A stretch of 64,000 nucleotides of DNA, taken from Rhynochetos jubatus (Eukaryota; Chordata; Aves; Eurypygiformes; Rhynochetidae). Each line of letters starts with the position of its first letter. The first letter of the stretch is position 1. Positions 1 to 12,819 of this stretch are shown piece after piece. The stretch spans positions 28,043,722 through 28,107,721 of the forward strand of contig CM050654.1 of assembly GCA_027574665.1 (NCBI GenBank). Reading direction: 5' to 3'. Position numbers and translations under genes: made by a program. The notes beneath the pieces are model-generated. The model was not told the DNA's origin. It did not search any database and saw nothing but the letters and a program-made list of their open reading frames with translations.

Positions 1-1218
1 TGCTTTGATATTTAAAACAGCCAATGCATTTTTTGGCTTCCAACTTTGTTTTGCTTTTCAGGTTAAGTAAAATAATGGTATGATTTAATGTTACAGTGAG
101 CTCACTGGAAACATGGTTGAGGTAAGTCAATAGAATATGATACCCTGAGTGTTTTTGTGGGGTTATATTAGCCATATTTACCTAATTAATGATTATGTAA
201 ATTAGACTTTTAGAAGATAAAAATAATAGCCACCTTGAGTGGTTCCCTAACATGATGTTGGAGGAGCTTCTGCTCTTCCTATTTCCATTGTACAGGGGCT
301 GTAAATACGAGAAAGCTCATTTGTCGTTAGTGCTAATGTTGAGTTCAGCAATAAAGGAAGTTGGCTCATATTTTGTTTGTTTATTTGTCTGACTTTTTTT
401 TTTCCCCATGCAAACACAACTCCCTGTGATAACTTGGTGGGAGACTGCTAAATAAACAGCTTAAGAAAGAAAAATAATTGGAAGCTTCCCTAAACAGTGA
501 AATGGATCTGCATCAACAAGCACCATGGGGTGGGGCATCATGGAGGAAAATCACCCCAAAGGGTGTGGAAGAACTAACCTTACGGCAGCTTCATGCTTAC
601 AATATGATGCTGCTTGTTACGAGTAAGCAGGTGTGCTCACAATGTGACAGTACCCTGGCTGATGCCAGGCCAAAAATGTCCCAGTGATTCTTCCTGGAGT
701 GTCATCTTTGGAGCGAGAATGAAGGAGTCCTGGTTTATTATGGGTACGACTGCAGAGGAAAGTCCCAAACACTATCTCCACAGCTGGGCTCAGCAGGAGT
801 GGGCTTTGCTGTGCAGTTCATTCTCTCTCTGAGTGCATTGCCTGCTTGATAATTGTAACTCGGGTTTCGATTTGGAGGGGGATTTCTCCAAGGCAGTATG
901 ATCTTAATGCTTGGGCAGGGAAACTTCTTGGCAAAGAATTAAACTGCCATGCCAAAACAGTAAGGAAAACATGGAAGCTATGAATAAAATAGGCATCTTA
1001 TCCACCATTCACTGAGAAAATCCTTCTGGCTGCCCCAGGCACAGCCCCATGCTGCAAGTATTGTGATAGGGAGCAGGTATGTTGTTACCAATAATTGCAA
1101 TGGATGGATGACTCTTCAGAAGGGAGTGGTCTCTGGGATTTCTGGGATTTCACGTGGAGTCAGCTTTAGACTGTCCCAGAGCAATTGGCACAGGAAGCCT
1201 CCAAAACAACTATGAAAC
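1..1218. other. Non-coding, nothing recognised
   Basis: AT-rich unique-looking sequence. Open frames here are under 75 codons, overlap in different frames and resemble no protein I know. No repeat family, RNA gene or promoter recognised. A short 9-bp tandem duplication (TCTGGGATT twice) lies at 1132-1149. Confidence 0.5.
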
Positions 1219-1815
1219 GTGAACAAGGTGGTGAGCTCACTGACATCTCCCATCAATGATAATCTCCCTTCAGGCAAGAACAGCTGCAAAGCCCTGGAGA
1301 GAGCTGATGCTTGCTCCCTGGGCAGAATTTCATGCTTTACTCCACACTTTCCTCTTTGTACTGGGAACACGGAGGCATTCATGTTTCAAATACGGGCAGA
1401 CCATAAGGAATTGTTGCAATTCAGCTTGACATTGGCTGGAAGATGCACCAGCGCAATGCGATCTGCCCCTGCTGGGAGCATCTCACCAGACAGCTGTGCT
1501 GGCGTGAATGATCCGGATCCAGGCAGGGCTGGCCTGTGGTTTGCTGATCCAGATGAGTCAGTTTGGAGAGGTTTACTATTAACACGGGCACAGGGGGTAA
1601 CATTGCCTTCAGCCTGGAAGACTGAACAGACGGAAACACTTGGAGCTAACATTGTCAGAGCATGTGCGCTCTCAGGGGGTCGTTTCCACATTTTTTTAGT
1701 GCCTTTTAGTCTTGCGATCTGGCTGTTTCTTAATTCAGAAGGTCAAAAAAACCTCACTGTGACTGTCTGTTCTGATATTTTCTCTTTGGTGGACCAGATC
1801 GCTTGCCTGTATTGA
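1219..1815 (+). other. Longest open frame in the window (198 codons), probably not a gene
   Basis: An ATG-to-stop frame of 198 codons, the longest in the window. The translation has no signal peptide at its start, no repeats, no Cys/His spacing suggesting zinc binding and no family motif I recognise. A hydrophobic stretch near residues 158-170 could by chance resemble a membrane segment. The opposite strand is also open for about 100 codons over 1386-1691, which points to locally low stop density (GC-richer DNA) rather than selection on one frame. I see no clear splice-site, Kozak or polyadenylation context. It could be a non-coding conserved block or a lncRNA exon; a protein-coding gene is the least likely reading. 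Confidence 0.15.
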
Positions 1816-3405
1816 TGCTGGTTTCAACAGCTTGACTGGAAAAGCTGTCCAGTCTTGATTCCAGGTTTCCCAGTGATAGAAAATCATCACAAGCACAGGC
1901 AGTCATAGCTCTTAATTACCAGAACTGTTATGTGTTTCCTTCTTGTTATCTCACTGCAGTGACTATTTTTGGGATTGCTTTTGTGCCACCCCCCTGGTTT
2001 GAAGAGCGCTTTAGCCAAGTATTGTTCCTGGATAAGGACTGGAAGGCAGAGAGCAGCTTTTGCCTCGACCGTCTCAGCTCTGGAGACTGACAGCTTGTCT
2101 CTCAGGTGGGAGGTCTGAAGGAGGGCAATTTAGCTGCATGGATGAAATTAAAGGAAGAGCGGGAAACAAATCTGTTGAGAGTCATGTCTGCCCTTCAAAG
2201 GCAGGAGATGATGGTCAGGTCTTAATTTTTGCAAATGTGCTGACAGCCATCTGATGAAAATGGGTTGTGGTTTGTCACTGAATCCGGAAGCTAAAGGAGT
2301 GTGCTCTTGTTAATGCACGCTAAGTTCTGCCGTGCTGGCTCGTCTTGGTCTGTAGTTTTCTGTGGGGTACGCGGGGATCAGCAGGCTTTGTAAACCACAC
2401 TGTTCTGAAGGGCTCTGTGAGTGTATTTGAGAGAGGGCAGCTGTCTGTGGAGGCATTCAAGGTAAACCATTTCCCTATGAAGAAAATGAGGACTGATCAC
2501 GTTTGCTAAGAGCACAATGCTTCCTTGACTCTTCAGGCCCAATGTGGCAAGAAATTCCTATACTGTGGAATCCCTTAGTTCTTTTTCTTCTATTTCTTTT
2601 TACAAAAAGAAAACTGAAATAATAAGGAATTCTATTTTAACTCCTCACCCCAACCTTGGGCTGACCAATATTGTTGATTTAAGCCCTGACAGTGTTTTTG
2701 TTTTCATGATGGCTTTTTGGTTTGCTGTTTGCCTTATACTGGGGAATGACTCATACTCTCAGCACTGTGAAGGATAGAAAGGAGGGAGTGTGCGAGGTTT
2801 TGTTCCCACTGGCGGACTGTGGAATGCATAGTAATTTGGAGATCTGTCTCCCAGAGCAAGAGTGGGATCAAGCACTAGAAAAAATGGCCAGTCAACTTTT
2901 CTGCTAAAAAATTAGCTTTTAAAAAATAAGTGTATCAATTTTCGGGGGGAAAAAAGTTTTTGATAAAAACGTGAATATGGCAAAGACTGATTTCTTTTCT
3001 AAGTTAGTAATACCTCTGTGGCACTTCCAGGGAGCTGTACTTTATACACTGTTTTCTTCTAGGAGAGAAGACTTCAACTACACCTCCCACAATGCATGCG
3101 GGTGGAACAGCAGAGTTCTGGAAAACTTGCAAAGAAAGGGTCAGCTTGCCTTTTTGATGAGTTTATTCTCTATAAGTCAGTTCTCTCAGGTATTAAGATA
3201 GGTGCAGCCACTATGCCACAGGGGTACTCCATAAGACATGGTAAGCTAAAGCTTGCATTTTGGAGCTGAAAAATAATTTCCTTGTCAGCAGTAAGAACCA
3301 CCTGGGAAGCACTTCTGACTCCTGTTCCTTTATTACAGCCATCAATACCCTGATTTTTCTTTGACAGCTGCCTTTATGATAGCCCAAATATCCTGTTAGC
3401 TGCCT
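1816..3405. other. Non-coding, nothing recognised
   Basis: Unique-looking sequence. A 7-bp inverted repeat (GACTGGA / TCCAGTC) near 1834-1854 is the only local structure noticed. No transposon or exon recognised. Confidence 0.45.
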
Positions 3406-3446
3406 AAAACTCTATTGGAAGGCATCTTTCCAAAACTCTGTTGGAA
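3406..3446 (+). repeat. Short direct repeat, 2 x 15 bp
   Basis: AAAACTCTATTGGAA at 3406-3420 recurs as AAAACTCTGTTGGAA at 3432-3446, one mismatch, 26 bp apart. It looks like a small local duplication with no functional indication. Confidence 0.6.
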
Positions 3447-5739
3447 AGTGTGCGCTAGCTCAAGGGGAGACACCTCCAAGCTGCCTCAAGTACCAGTAAC
3501 ACTGTGGCAGCAGGAGCTTTATCCAGCCATTTGCTGCTTCTCAGCATGGGGGATAAGACCCACCAGTGCTGGAAGGTCACTCCTGGCATGGCCTGTCCTT
3601 TGCTGGCTCCTTACTGGCCTGGGACAGGGCATGGGTGTGCTGAGGCTGTGGCTGACTGGTGGGGAGGCTGGTCTGGATGATCTCTCTGCTTGTTATAGTG
3701 TCACTTGAGAGACCCTCTCGTTGAGGTAGCTCAGAATTGTGGCCACTGCACCTCTTCCACACCTCAGGATGTGATTTTCCTGCCCTTCTCAGTTTGCTGC
3801 CCTACCCGTCAACTGCTTTATTATACTCAGGCTCAGGGTTAGCCTGGGCTGCAAAAAGCCAGCCAGAAGACATGGACACTCAGGCTGATCTGGAAAATGC
3901 CACTCACCTTGCCCTCTACAGCAGCCCTGCAATATATCCTTATCCTTGTATCCTTAGTGAACTTGCAAGTCAAATTGAATTTCTTTCTCCTGTTCAAGTA
4001 ATAAGGAGATTTTGTTGTTAACTGGCAGGTGCCACTTTGAATTTCAGTGGTGAAGCTCAAAATGGTTTGTATGTAGGTCAAGCATGGATTACTCCACTTA
4101 CAAATGTGATTTGGAAGATTCTCTTCTCAGAAAGTTTTTCTGCATTTCTAGGTATATGTATGCATTGCCAAGAGCTAAAAGGAACAGAAATTCTGCCAGA
4201 AGCAGTGTGAATGAGGTCTCTAGTCCCTGTTTCATAACTGCAAACAGTTTTTAGATTTAAAAGAAGGAAGAGGCTTAAATCTCTCCATGCTGCTTGTATT
4301 CTTCTGCAGTCCCTGTAAAACTTGTTCAGTATAGTGGGTCTCTGTGAATTTTATCTCCCTCAGAAAGAAATGAGCAGCAGCGTTTTAATCTATCCATGCA
4401 TGAGAGAAACATATGGAAAACACTGACCTTTTTAGATAGAGGAGTATCTTTTACGGGGTACTGTTATGGAGACAGCTCCTGGAATGAGATGATGATGGGA
4501 GAAGTGGAAACCATGATTTTGCTTCAAGTAAGGGATGAATTTGTTAATGGAAAGGAAAGATTTATAATCACCAAAGAGATGTAGGAGTTTGAGTCTCACT
4601 GGTCTCCTGTTGGATGTAGGTGCTGGAGTTGCACAGGCATTTTTTAAGGTCTGAGCACAGATGGTGAATAACAACATAAAAGGATGGGAGGAGCTTTGTA
4701 TGCATGGAAGCTTGTCCTTTTTTTTTTTCTTTTTAGCTTTATGAATTGGTCTAATAATCCATTACACTGAGTTTGTCTTCCTGAAAATTTTTCTTTCCTG
4801 AGGTACAGCATCATGTTACTAAACTTGCAACTATTTCCAGGATACTCTATCTGCTAGTTTCTTGTCCTGGAACATTGTACTGCTCTCTAACTGGAAGCAC
4901 AGATGAGTATTGGGATGAGTGATGTGGGAAGGTTGTATGTTGCTGGACTTGAAAATGTTTAAGGACATGCGAGAGAAACTTCACAGGAGATGAATTGTCT
5001 ATTCTGTCCGCTTAGTTAAGGGGATGGAGCAAAACCTATTGAGCTCCTTTCAGCCATGAATTTCTAGGAACCTACCTGACTGGCCTTCAGTTGTGTGTTA
5101 AGTCCTGTAACATCTGCCTTGAGAGATTTGCTTTTTCCTTCTCCAAAGGAAAGGATAGTATGAGAAGAGGCCTGCTTCGTGAGTTTTGACTGTTTTTATT
5201 GCTCCTATCACCTTGTCTCTTCTGGGAAAGCAGACAGAACACATACCTGGCACTCTCCAAAAAACTTTGAAATTGTTCTTGGTCTTGTGGGGGTCTGATC
5301 CAGCACATGTAGTCTGAGATAATTCTTGTTTCTAGCACAGAAGAGATTTACAGTAGAGATACTGTGGTGGCAGGGGAAAGCCTGAGATGTCTCTCCCCAG
5401 CTGTCTGTTCTTTCGACGGGATAATATTTGAGGCGTTTTGTGCTTAATATCTCCAGAAGCAACTGAAAGAATGACAGTGAAACTCTGTGGGACATGTGAA
5501 ATATAGGATTTGTAAAGCTAAGTCTGTATGGGAGAAATCCCACTTTAAAACAGTAAGTTTGATCCTGGGCATTGTCCAATATGTATGGTTAGAGATATGG
5601 GGATCCAGCTGTCACTTCACTCTCACATTAGTACCAAGCAACTTTCGAATAAGTAACTCTGGATCCAACTTGAAAGTATGGAGAAAAAATTGAAAAAGCA
5701 AGCATGGAAAGAAAAAGATTAACTTGATATGTATGAAGT
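3447..5739. other. Non-coding, nothing recognised
   Basis: Unique-looking sequence with short overlapping frames on both strands and no recognisable repeat or exon. Confidence 0.45.
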
Positions 5740-6060
5740 TTTTTACCCCTACTTATGTTTGTTTATTGCTCTTGGCAAAATTAATTTTTAATTCTTAAAT
5801 TTATAGCTAATAGTGTCAAAGATTTATTAGACTAGAGAGGATAACCGTTGTCATTCACTCAGACTTCCCACGCACCAGAAACAAAGCAGTGCAGCCAGTT
5901 TGCCTGTTTTGAATTCCAGATGTGAAATGTGTTGAGGAACAAAACCAATTTCAAAAGCTCTCTCTGCCTATGGCAGAGCTGTAATTTCACTCCCAATTTA
6001 TCAACTGGCAATAAACAAAAATGCTTATTTTCAATCTGAGGAACTCAGTTTTGTATCAAA
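5740..6060. promoter_or_regulatory. Candidate regulatory element with inverted FOX-like sites
   Basis: AT-rich block with forkhead-type cores: TTTGTTTATTGC at 5758-5769 and its exact reverse complement GCAATAAACAAA at 6008-6019, about 240 bp apart. TAATTTTTAATTC-type homeodomain-like cores lie just downstream of the first site. No long frame spans the block. The call rests on motif density only; AT-rich DNA produces such motifs by chance. Confidence 0.22.
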
Positions 6061-6799
6061 TTAGTCTGAAGCTTTGGGTTTTACTTATTAAGGCAGTGAA
6101 GGGAAGCTAACTCCAGAGAAGCAGATGTGAACTTTTGCAAAACCAGACCGTGAGAACAAGTGGTTGTGCAAATTGCAAGAGGCCTCTGACAAAAACTTCA
6201 TTAAGTGAGAAAGGTTTTTTGTGTCTGTAAGTGGGGAAAGAAACTTGAAACTCAGGAGTTTTGATTCAGCCAAAACACATTAGGCTGCAATCCAACATCT
6301 TCTTCCAGTGTTTGGTGGCACTGAGCAGAACAGAGGAAGGGGTATAATTAAAAAGGAATCAGGACAATTAAAATGAAGGAAAAGCTCCCTCTGTGTTCAC
6401 AGAGGCAGTGGCAAAGGCAGGTGATTAAGTTTTTTTGAGGGTGGTTTTGGATTGGCAAAGGGACATTAGCTCTTGTGAAAGCCTTTTTCTGATTTCTAAT
6501 TTTTAGCTGTTTTTCTCATTTCTTCCAATCTTTCTTTGGTGTTGCTATGAGAAAGGCTTCAATTAGAGGACAGAAGAAGAAGTGGGGAAAGACAGAGAAG
6601 TCAGAAGGTCGTGTTTAAGTTTTCACTGTTACCTAAAAAGTAATAATAAAACCCCCACTGCCTGTAATTAGGAAAATTCTTGCTGCTCACCTATGATATA
6701 GATTTGCAAAGGAACAGTTTCTTCAGAGCTTGCAGGTGAATATCTGATGGAGAAAGGCTCAGATTCTGTCATAACAAACAGTTGTGGAAACATTATTCC
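6061..6799. other. Non-coding, nothing recognised
   Basis: Purine-rich, unique-looking sequence with no recognisable element. Confidence 0.45.
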
Positions 6800-6925
6800 A
6801 CATCACCCATGAAAACAACTTGATGCACTTTACAGAAGAAATCTCTTGTTACTTCCATTTTGCAGGTGGACAGAAGTGTGAAATGAATTGACCAGGGTCG
6901 TTCAGAAGAAATGAACCCAAGTTTC
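6800..6925 (-). mobile_element. Possible MIR-like SINE relic, antisense
   Basis: The stretch around 6856-6905 (CCATTTTGCAGGTGG, then a GTGAAATGAATTGACC-like run, then GGGTCGTTCAG) follows the order of the antisense MIR core (CCATTTTACAGATGAGG ... GGTTAAGTGACTTGCCCAAGGTCACAC) with many mismatches. It is a weak match made from memory; a profile search with MIR/CORE-SINE models would settle it. Confidence 0.35.
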
Positions 6926-8210
6926 ATGGGCCCTGTGAAAGTACACAAACCATCTGAAGGTTCCACTGTGCTTGGTGAGAGGCATTTATTCTGACTGGAC
7001 CCCAGCGTGGTGTTGGTTTGGTGAGTAAAGATGGGTGATCTTGCCCCTTGATAATACGCTGCCTTGGTATTCTGATGAGACAGGCTGAAACATGGTGGTG
7101 GTAGGTCAGAGTTGTTTTCAAGGGTCATCTGAGTTACAATGTGTCATGTCCATTCCCATTTTCATTTTATGTATTATACATTGGTTGAGTCAATCTTAGG
7201 AATCTTATTTTTCCAGTGGGCTAATTAATAGACAGATGGACTTTTAAGATCACTAGACCATTCTTTCCAGCATCCTGTTCAACTCAGGCTGCAGCATTAT
7301 ACCCGTTTTCTCCGCAAACATGCTGAAATAGATCAAAGCTCTTTGATTTCTACTTGAACACCTGCAGCATCAGAACAAGCAGGAGAATTTCCCATTTAAA
7401 CGTTATCTCAAATATAACATTTTTCTGTAATGTGGGAAACCGCTGGAGTGCTAGACAGGAAAAAATCAGAAACCTTGGAGAATAAAAACTTATGAAGGAA
7501 TCTTAACACTGGGTAGGAAGACTTTCCCACCAACAAAAGGATGTGGAAAAACCCACACACTGTTGTTTATGCACCTGAATCAAAAGGAAATTACATATCT
7601 GAAATTAGCTGTACACAGCAATGTCCAGACAGGCAGATGAAGGAGTTATGTGGAAATCAAAGAAGCTATGAGGTTACCCAGAAGATACCTTCCGAAGAAG
7701 AAATAGCAGAATGTGTATATGGACTGGATAGGAATAGCAGCAAATAACTCACAGGAGTGAAGCTGCTTAGGTTCTGCCTGCAATCTTGTATTAGGGAAAA
7801 AAAGAAATCCAATCAAGTGCCTGTAGTCTTGATGTAAGCACATGAAGAGATGAAGGAACCATGACTTCCTTTGATTTGTTAGTGCATTAACAGCCATAAA
7901 CATGGCTTAAAAAGTTTGCTTCGCATCTGTTTTGGATTTGCCTGCCTTTAAACTCCTGGTACTCTTCCAGTTGTCTCTCTGATGTTAATGGTATATGGTA
8001 CTCAAAACACTGTCCATACTTTGTGTCACTGTGCAGTGTTTCCAGAATACAACCATGGATGATGGGCAGGCACACCTGACCGTTTCTCAACTATATAATA
8101 AAATATTGCTAAAACGACTTCACTCCTGAATAGTCTATGGAACAGAATGACAACAGAGAGAATCAAAGGGCAATGACTGGGTTTTGTCCACCCTTCATTG
8201 TTTGGACAGT
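6926..8210. other. Non-coding, nothing recognised
   Basis: Unique-looking sequence. Frames of 60-85 codons occur on both strands but show no family resemblance. Confidence 0.45.
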
Positions 8211-8212
8211 TA

Positions 8213-8247
8213 CATTCTCTTCCCCCTCCCTCCCCCCTCCCCTCCCA
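8213..8247 (-). repeat. Polypyrimidine tract, G-quadruplex candidate on minus strand
   Basis: Five C runs of at least three bases (8222-8226, 8228-8230, 8232-8237, 8239-8242, 8244-8246) separated by single T. The minus strand therefore carries five G runs with one-base loops, which satisfies the usual G3+ quadruplex pattern. Confidence 0.7.
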
Positions 8248-10680
8248 AAGAGTCTTGTTTTTGACTTAATCAAATACAAGGTGATTTGGGTATTACAGTA
8301 ATGGATATATGTGGCGGGTTGTTTGGAGTGGGGTCTGTATGGGAAGTGACTGGGAATGTACCTTATGTTAAGGCTTAGGATGTAGATCACCTGGATGGAG
8401 CTGGCCTAGATGTAAGATCACACTGCCCTAAGTAGAGACTTCCTCTGTTTGCATCAGGAGGAAATAATGCTTGCATGACACCATCTATGAATCAATGCAG
8501 AGCTGGCTGTAGGAATTTAAATATACACAGATGTAATATTTATTAGTAGTAATTACTTACCTTTGTCAGTACAGTTATTTTAACTAATTTTCTAATTACT
8601 TGTGGCATGGTAATTAATTACCTACTGGACTCCTGGAATATATATTGAGACACCTTATGCAAAACTCCAGTTGGATGGGTTTTCACTTCACTTCACTGTT
8701 ATTCCATGTGCTGCTTAAACATTTACAAGGTATCACTGGATTATGTTTCTGATACCAACATTATGGCTTGCCAGCTGCATTTCACAAGACTATCTAGCGA
8801 GTCTCCAGTAAAGTACTTGGATTCATTAAGGTCTCCCCATTTAAATCAGAAGTACTGTCCCTGTAGCTGCTCGCTAGTCACTGCAGAGAGACTCTTTTGA
8901 GAATAATTTCCATGCTTTTTGCACTGCACAGCCCAAGAGGATGAAAAATCCCTGTGTGGAAATAGAGAGGGTCTCTTGGGGCTTTGTCAATGGACTGCTT
9001 CAGCCTTTCCCTGCTGCCTGAAGCAGCAGCTTAGTCCTATTTTGTGAATTGAGTGGAGGGGATACAGACTGAAATAATCCAGTCAGTTTTTAGTATTTTG
9101 ATTTTAAATGTAAATTGTTCTCTACTACCTAGTGCGTTTTGCACATAGAAAATGTTTCCCCAGGTGGTCCAGAACTTGAAAGGATTATCTTGAATTTTAT
9201 TTTCCCAGGCTGATGTCAAAACCCCACCCATTCTGCTCCATTCCAAGCTTGAGCTGACCAAACTGAGCCATGAGCCTGTCAGACAGACCACGAACAAATG
9301 ACTGCTCATGCGTCTCCTGTCACAGCCTGTAGAACCTCAAGACCAAGAGAAAGAGAGGGGCAGAAGTACACTGAAGGGACAATTCACATCAGAGGCAAAC
9401 AGTGACATTGAGCCTTTATATAATGCTGTGCTAGAGTCAGAACAGTGGAAAGAAATCTGTGAGTGGCACAGGACTCACAAACACAATTTGGGAAAAAAAA
9501 AATCCTGATGTAGGAAGAATCATTGCCTTTCAGATAGGGTAGGCTCTTTCAGGAGAGCAAACTTCATAGGGTGCATCACAATGATTGGTTGATATGAGAA
9601 GGAGCACAGCAATCACTGTTGAGAGTAAAGGGAAAGCAAGCCATAAAAATTAAACTGACAGGAGAAGTTGTGGAAGCTGCAAGGAGGTCTCCAAGCCTGC
9701 AAGGCAAAGTAGTGGGGTGACAAAGCTTGGGGAGTGCTGGGGCAGGGGAGACATTTAGACAGGTAAGCTGAGCTGTGGGAAAGGGAAATAGAGGACAAAC
9801 TTGCTGTATTGCTAAATGCAAGCAGGTAAATTTAGAGGATGCTTCACAGAGCACATAGACATGAGATGTACTTTTGGGTTGTGTACCAAAGGGGAAAGGG
9901 GAATGATTTACACAGTTGAGCAGAGTTGCCTTCAGCTGCCTTGACAAGTTTCAGGCATGGAGCTGAGAACTCAGGAAACTAGTTAGAAAGTCTTGAAGGT
10001 CTGAGATGATGCCAGTAGTTCTGACCTTGCTTTCACCAAACAGCCCATGCTGAGCAAATTCTAGCCTGGATGTTCAAAGTGCAACAGTCATATAATTCCT
10101 GCTGCTACTGATGGAGATATTCTGCTGCCTATTCTGAAGAAAGCTGCAATCTCTGTCTTATGGATTCCAGTGGCATTCAGATAAGTTGTTTGATACTGGG
10201 CTCTGCAACCACCCAGAAGTTATAGAGGGGGCATAGACCAGTTGCAGTTGGGTATCTTCACTCACTAATCTGTGTACCTTCATTACATGTCCACAGTTAG
10301 GTGAAACTGAGTCTGGGCCTTTATATAACACCTGGAGAACAATTATTCCTTCTTTGGAAAAAGTTTTCTCTTTTAGGTATGTGACCATTTCAAGGCTGCT
10401 TCCTGTCTGTGCATTATCTCTTAACACTTCTGAAGTGTTTGCCAAGGAGTGGCTTGCCTTGAGACATTTTTACCTGCTTGTTTGTTCTTTCTGGACAGCT
10501 CCTATTAAATTAAACCATATATTCATTCATATAGACACCATCCCAGTAACCGGGTCAATACAGCCTAGTCATAAATTATTACAGGATGGGTTCAAATCCA
10601 TCACTGAGGCATCCATTGATTATCCATACAGCTACTCTCTGTAAGCGAACACTTTGTATGCAAGGTCACTGTAGAATTCA
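8248..10680. other. Non-coding, nothing recognised
   Basis: Unique-looking sequence. A 123-codon minus-strand frame (9576-9947) is Pro/Ser/Leu-rich and overlaps another minus-strand frame; it has no recognisable motif. Confidence 0.45.
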
Positions 10681-10990
10681 GCTATATTTAAAAGGCCATT
10701 AATAGCAACACGGAAGCAGGCTTTGATTGAACTGGAAGTGTAATTTTCAATTAAGAGCCTTCACTCAGTCTTCCTTCCATTAGGGTCTAATTAGATTTCA
10801 GGAAGACACGAAGTTACAGAGGCTTCAGCCCTACAGCCTCTCCATTAGCTGACACCATATGCTTCGTGGTTTCCATTGTGAAGTCCCGATTAATTTGCTA
10901 ACTTAATTTTAACTCTAGTTGAGATGCTTCACCAGGGATCTGATTAATGTACTAGTTGTAACCAGCCCATCCCTGCTTTCTGCCATCAGT
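10681..10990. promoter_or_regulatory. Candidate conserved non-coding element (homeodomain-type motifs)
   Basis: Motif-dense block: a palindromic CTAATTAG at 10787-10794, GATTAATTTGC at 10888-10898, a SOX-like CCATTGTG at 10873-10880 and TGATTAATG at 10941-10949, with further TTAAT cores. Composition and spacing resemble vertebrate developmental enhancers. I infer this from motifs only, without any alignment. Confidence 0.27.
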
Positions 10991-12815
10991 TATACAGTAA
11001 TAAGGTAAGTGAACGTCAGACTGAAGTTTTTTTCTCTACTACTCTGAGAAACGAATGTATTTCATTTGGACTATATAAGCAAAGGAACAATCCCTCCAGT
11101 TTGTCACCTGGATTAGCTTGCTAGGTTACAGACCCTCTCGTCTGACCTACTATTTTCTGCATCTCTTCCTCTCTCTATGATACCTATCATATACAGACAA
11201 ACCATGAATCTGTAAAGTCACCTTATACAGTCAGTTTTTCATAAATTTTGTTTGATCCAGAGAGTGAAGACTTGGTAGAGCACATTGAGTGTGAAGCAAC
11301 TAACTTCTCATATTCTTTCAGCTGAAACAAAATCTTCTGGGACTGTGGTTGCTGATATAAAGTGAATAAGTTCTTGTGAGTACACCCAACAAATGCTGTT
11401 AATTTATCTAGAGGTTGATTGTGGTAAGAAGTGAACGTTGGTGGTCCAAGAAGCAACAGCTAGAGACCCATCTCATGTTGGTCATGACAGATGCAAGAGA
11501 CACATGGTCATTGGAAGGGTTTTTGCAACACAGACAAAATACTGCAGCAGTGAAAATCAGTTTCAAGTGAGGGTCAACTTTTGCTGAGTGCACACCAGAT
11601 GTCACAAATTAGATCTTGTTTTCATAGCTGTCAAACTGTAGGATTTACATCACTGTTAAGCAACTCTGTTCAAGAGGCATTCAGATATGCTAAGATATGG
11701 ATACAGGGTGTGACATAAGAAGACAGGTGATGGGATGCCCATTCCAATAGGGAATGAGATCACCCTGGGCAGATTTTGTAGGCAGTTCTGTTCTGTACTT
11801 CAGCTGTAGAGCGTGAATGTAATACTTTTCTTACAGCTCTGCTTGCTGTTTGGATTTCAGCTCAAAGTGCGCTAGCTCTTCAGCATAAATATGAATGATC
11901 TGCAGTAAATAAAGGATCAAGTTAGGTCACTTCTTGGCTTGGAAATAATCAAATTCATCATTGAAAACTAATTGAATACAGTGATTTTCAGCCTGTGAGG
12001 ATCTTGCCTATGGCCCAAAGGGAGAAGAGCTGCAGCAGGGTTATAATTGGGAGGGACTTTTGCACTTCCCTAGCTAGTGCTGCTGTGAAAGACCATCTAG
12101 GCTGTACATCAGGTCGATCTTTATGACATTCAGATCCTGACCTGCTGCCTCAGACACACTTGGTGGATAAACATAGACCTTCTGTATTTGGGTGATTCCT
12201 CCCTGTCCCCTTCTTATTTCTCTGTGTGGTTTTGGCTGCCAGGCTTTCCTTTAAAACAAGCCACTGCAATAATATCTTATTGACTTGGTTTTATAGGAAA
12301 AAGAAAAAGTTGTAATAACTTTTTTACTGACATTTCTGTTCCAGAGAGACATAGAAATAAATCACCAGCCTGCAGGAGTCAGAATGCTCTCATGCTGTCT
12401 GGGACCTCAGTCCCTGCGTTTCTCAGCAGGAGCTGCCCAACATTTCTGCCTATCTGATGTCAAAAAACTCTATCAAATGTAGTTGAAATGGGCCAAAAGG
12501 ATGGCACATTGCTGAGTTTGTGACTGACAATAGAACAGACCAATAGTGCTGGAGAGCTGAGGTTTTCTTTGCTGCAACCAGGAAGCTAAGAAGGGTTAAG
12601 TCAGTACACCGCTGCAATAGGGTATCCTGTTCAGAGAACCTAAATCCAATATGAAACTTCATCAAAGTTTTTTTGCAGTTGATTTTAGCTCTTTGCAATG
12701 TGAATCCTGGAGGGAATAAAGGAGCTGAGGGAGGGAAGAGCAGTTTATATCTTTTGGGTATAAATCAGATAAAGAGAATGATTAACAAGTGTAGGTTTTT
12801 GCTACAGTATTTTAA
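10991..12815. other. Non-coding, nothing recognised
   Basis: Unique-looking sequence, no exon or repeat recognised. Confidence 0.45.
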
Positions 12816-12819
12816 GAAC

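Noticed and set aside
10589-10599. tRNA B-box-like GGTTCAAATCC
   Set aside because: No A box upstream at the right distance and no acceptor stem could be folded around it.
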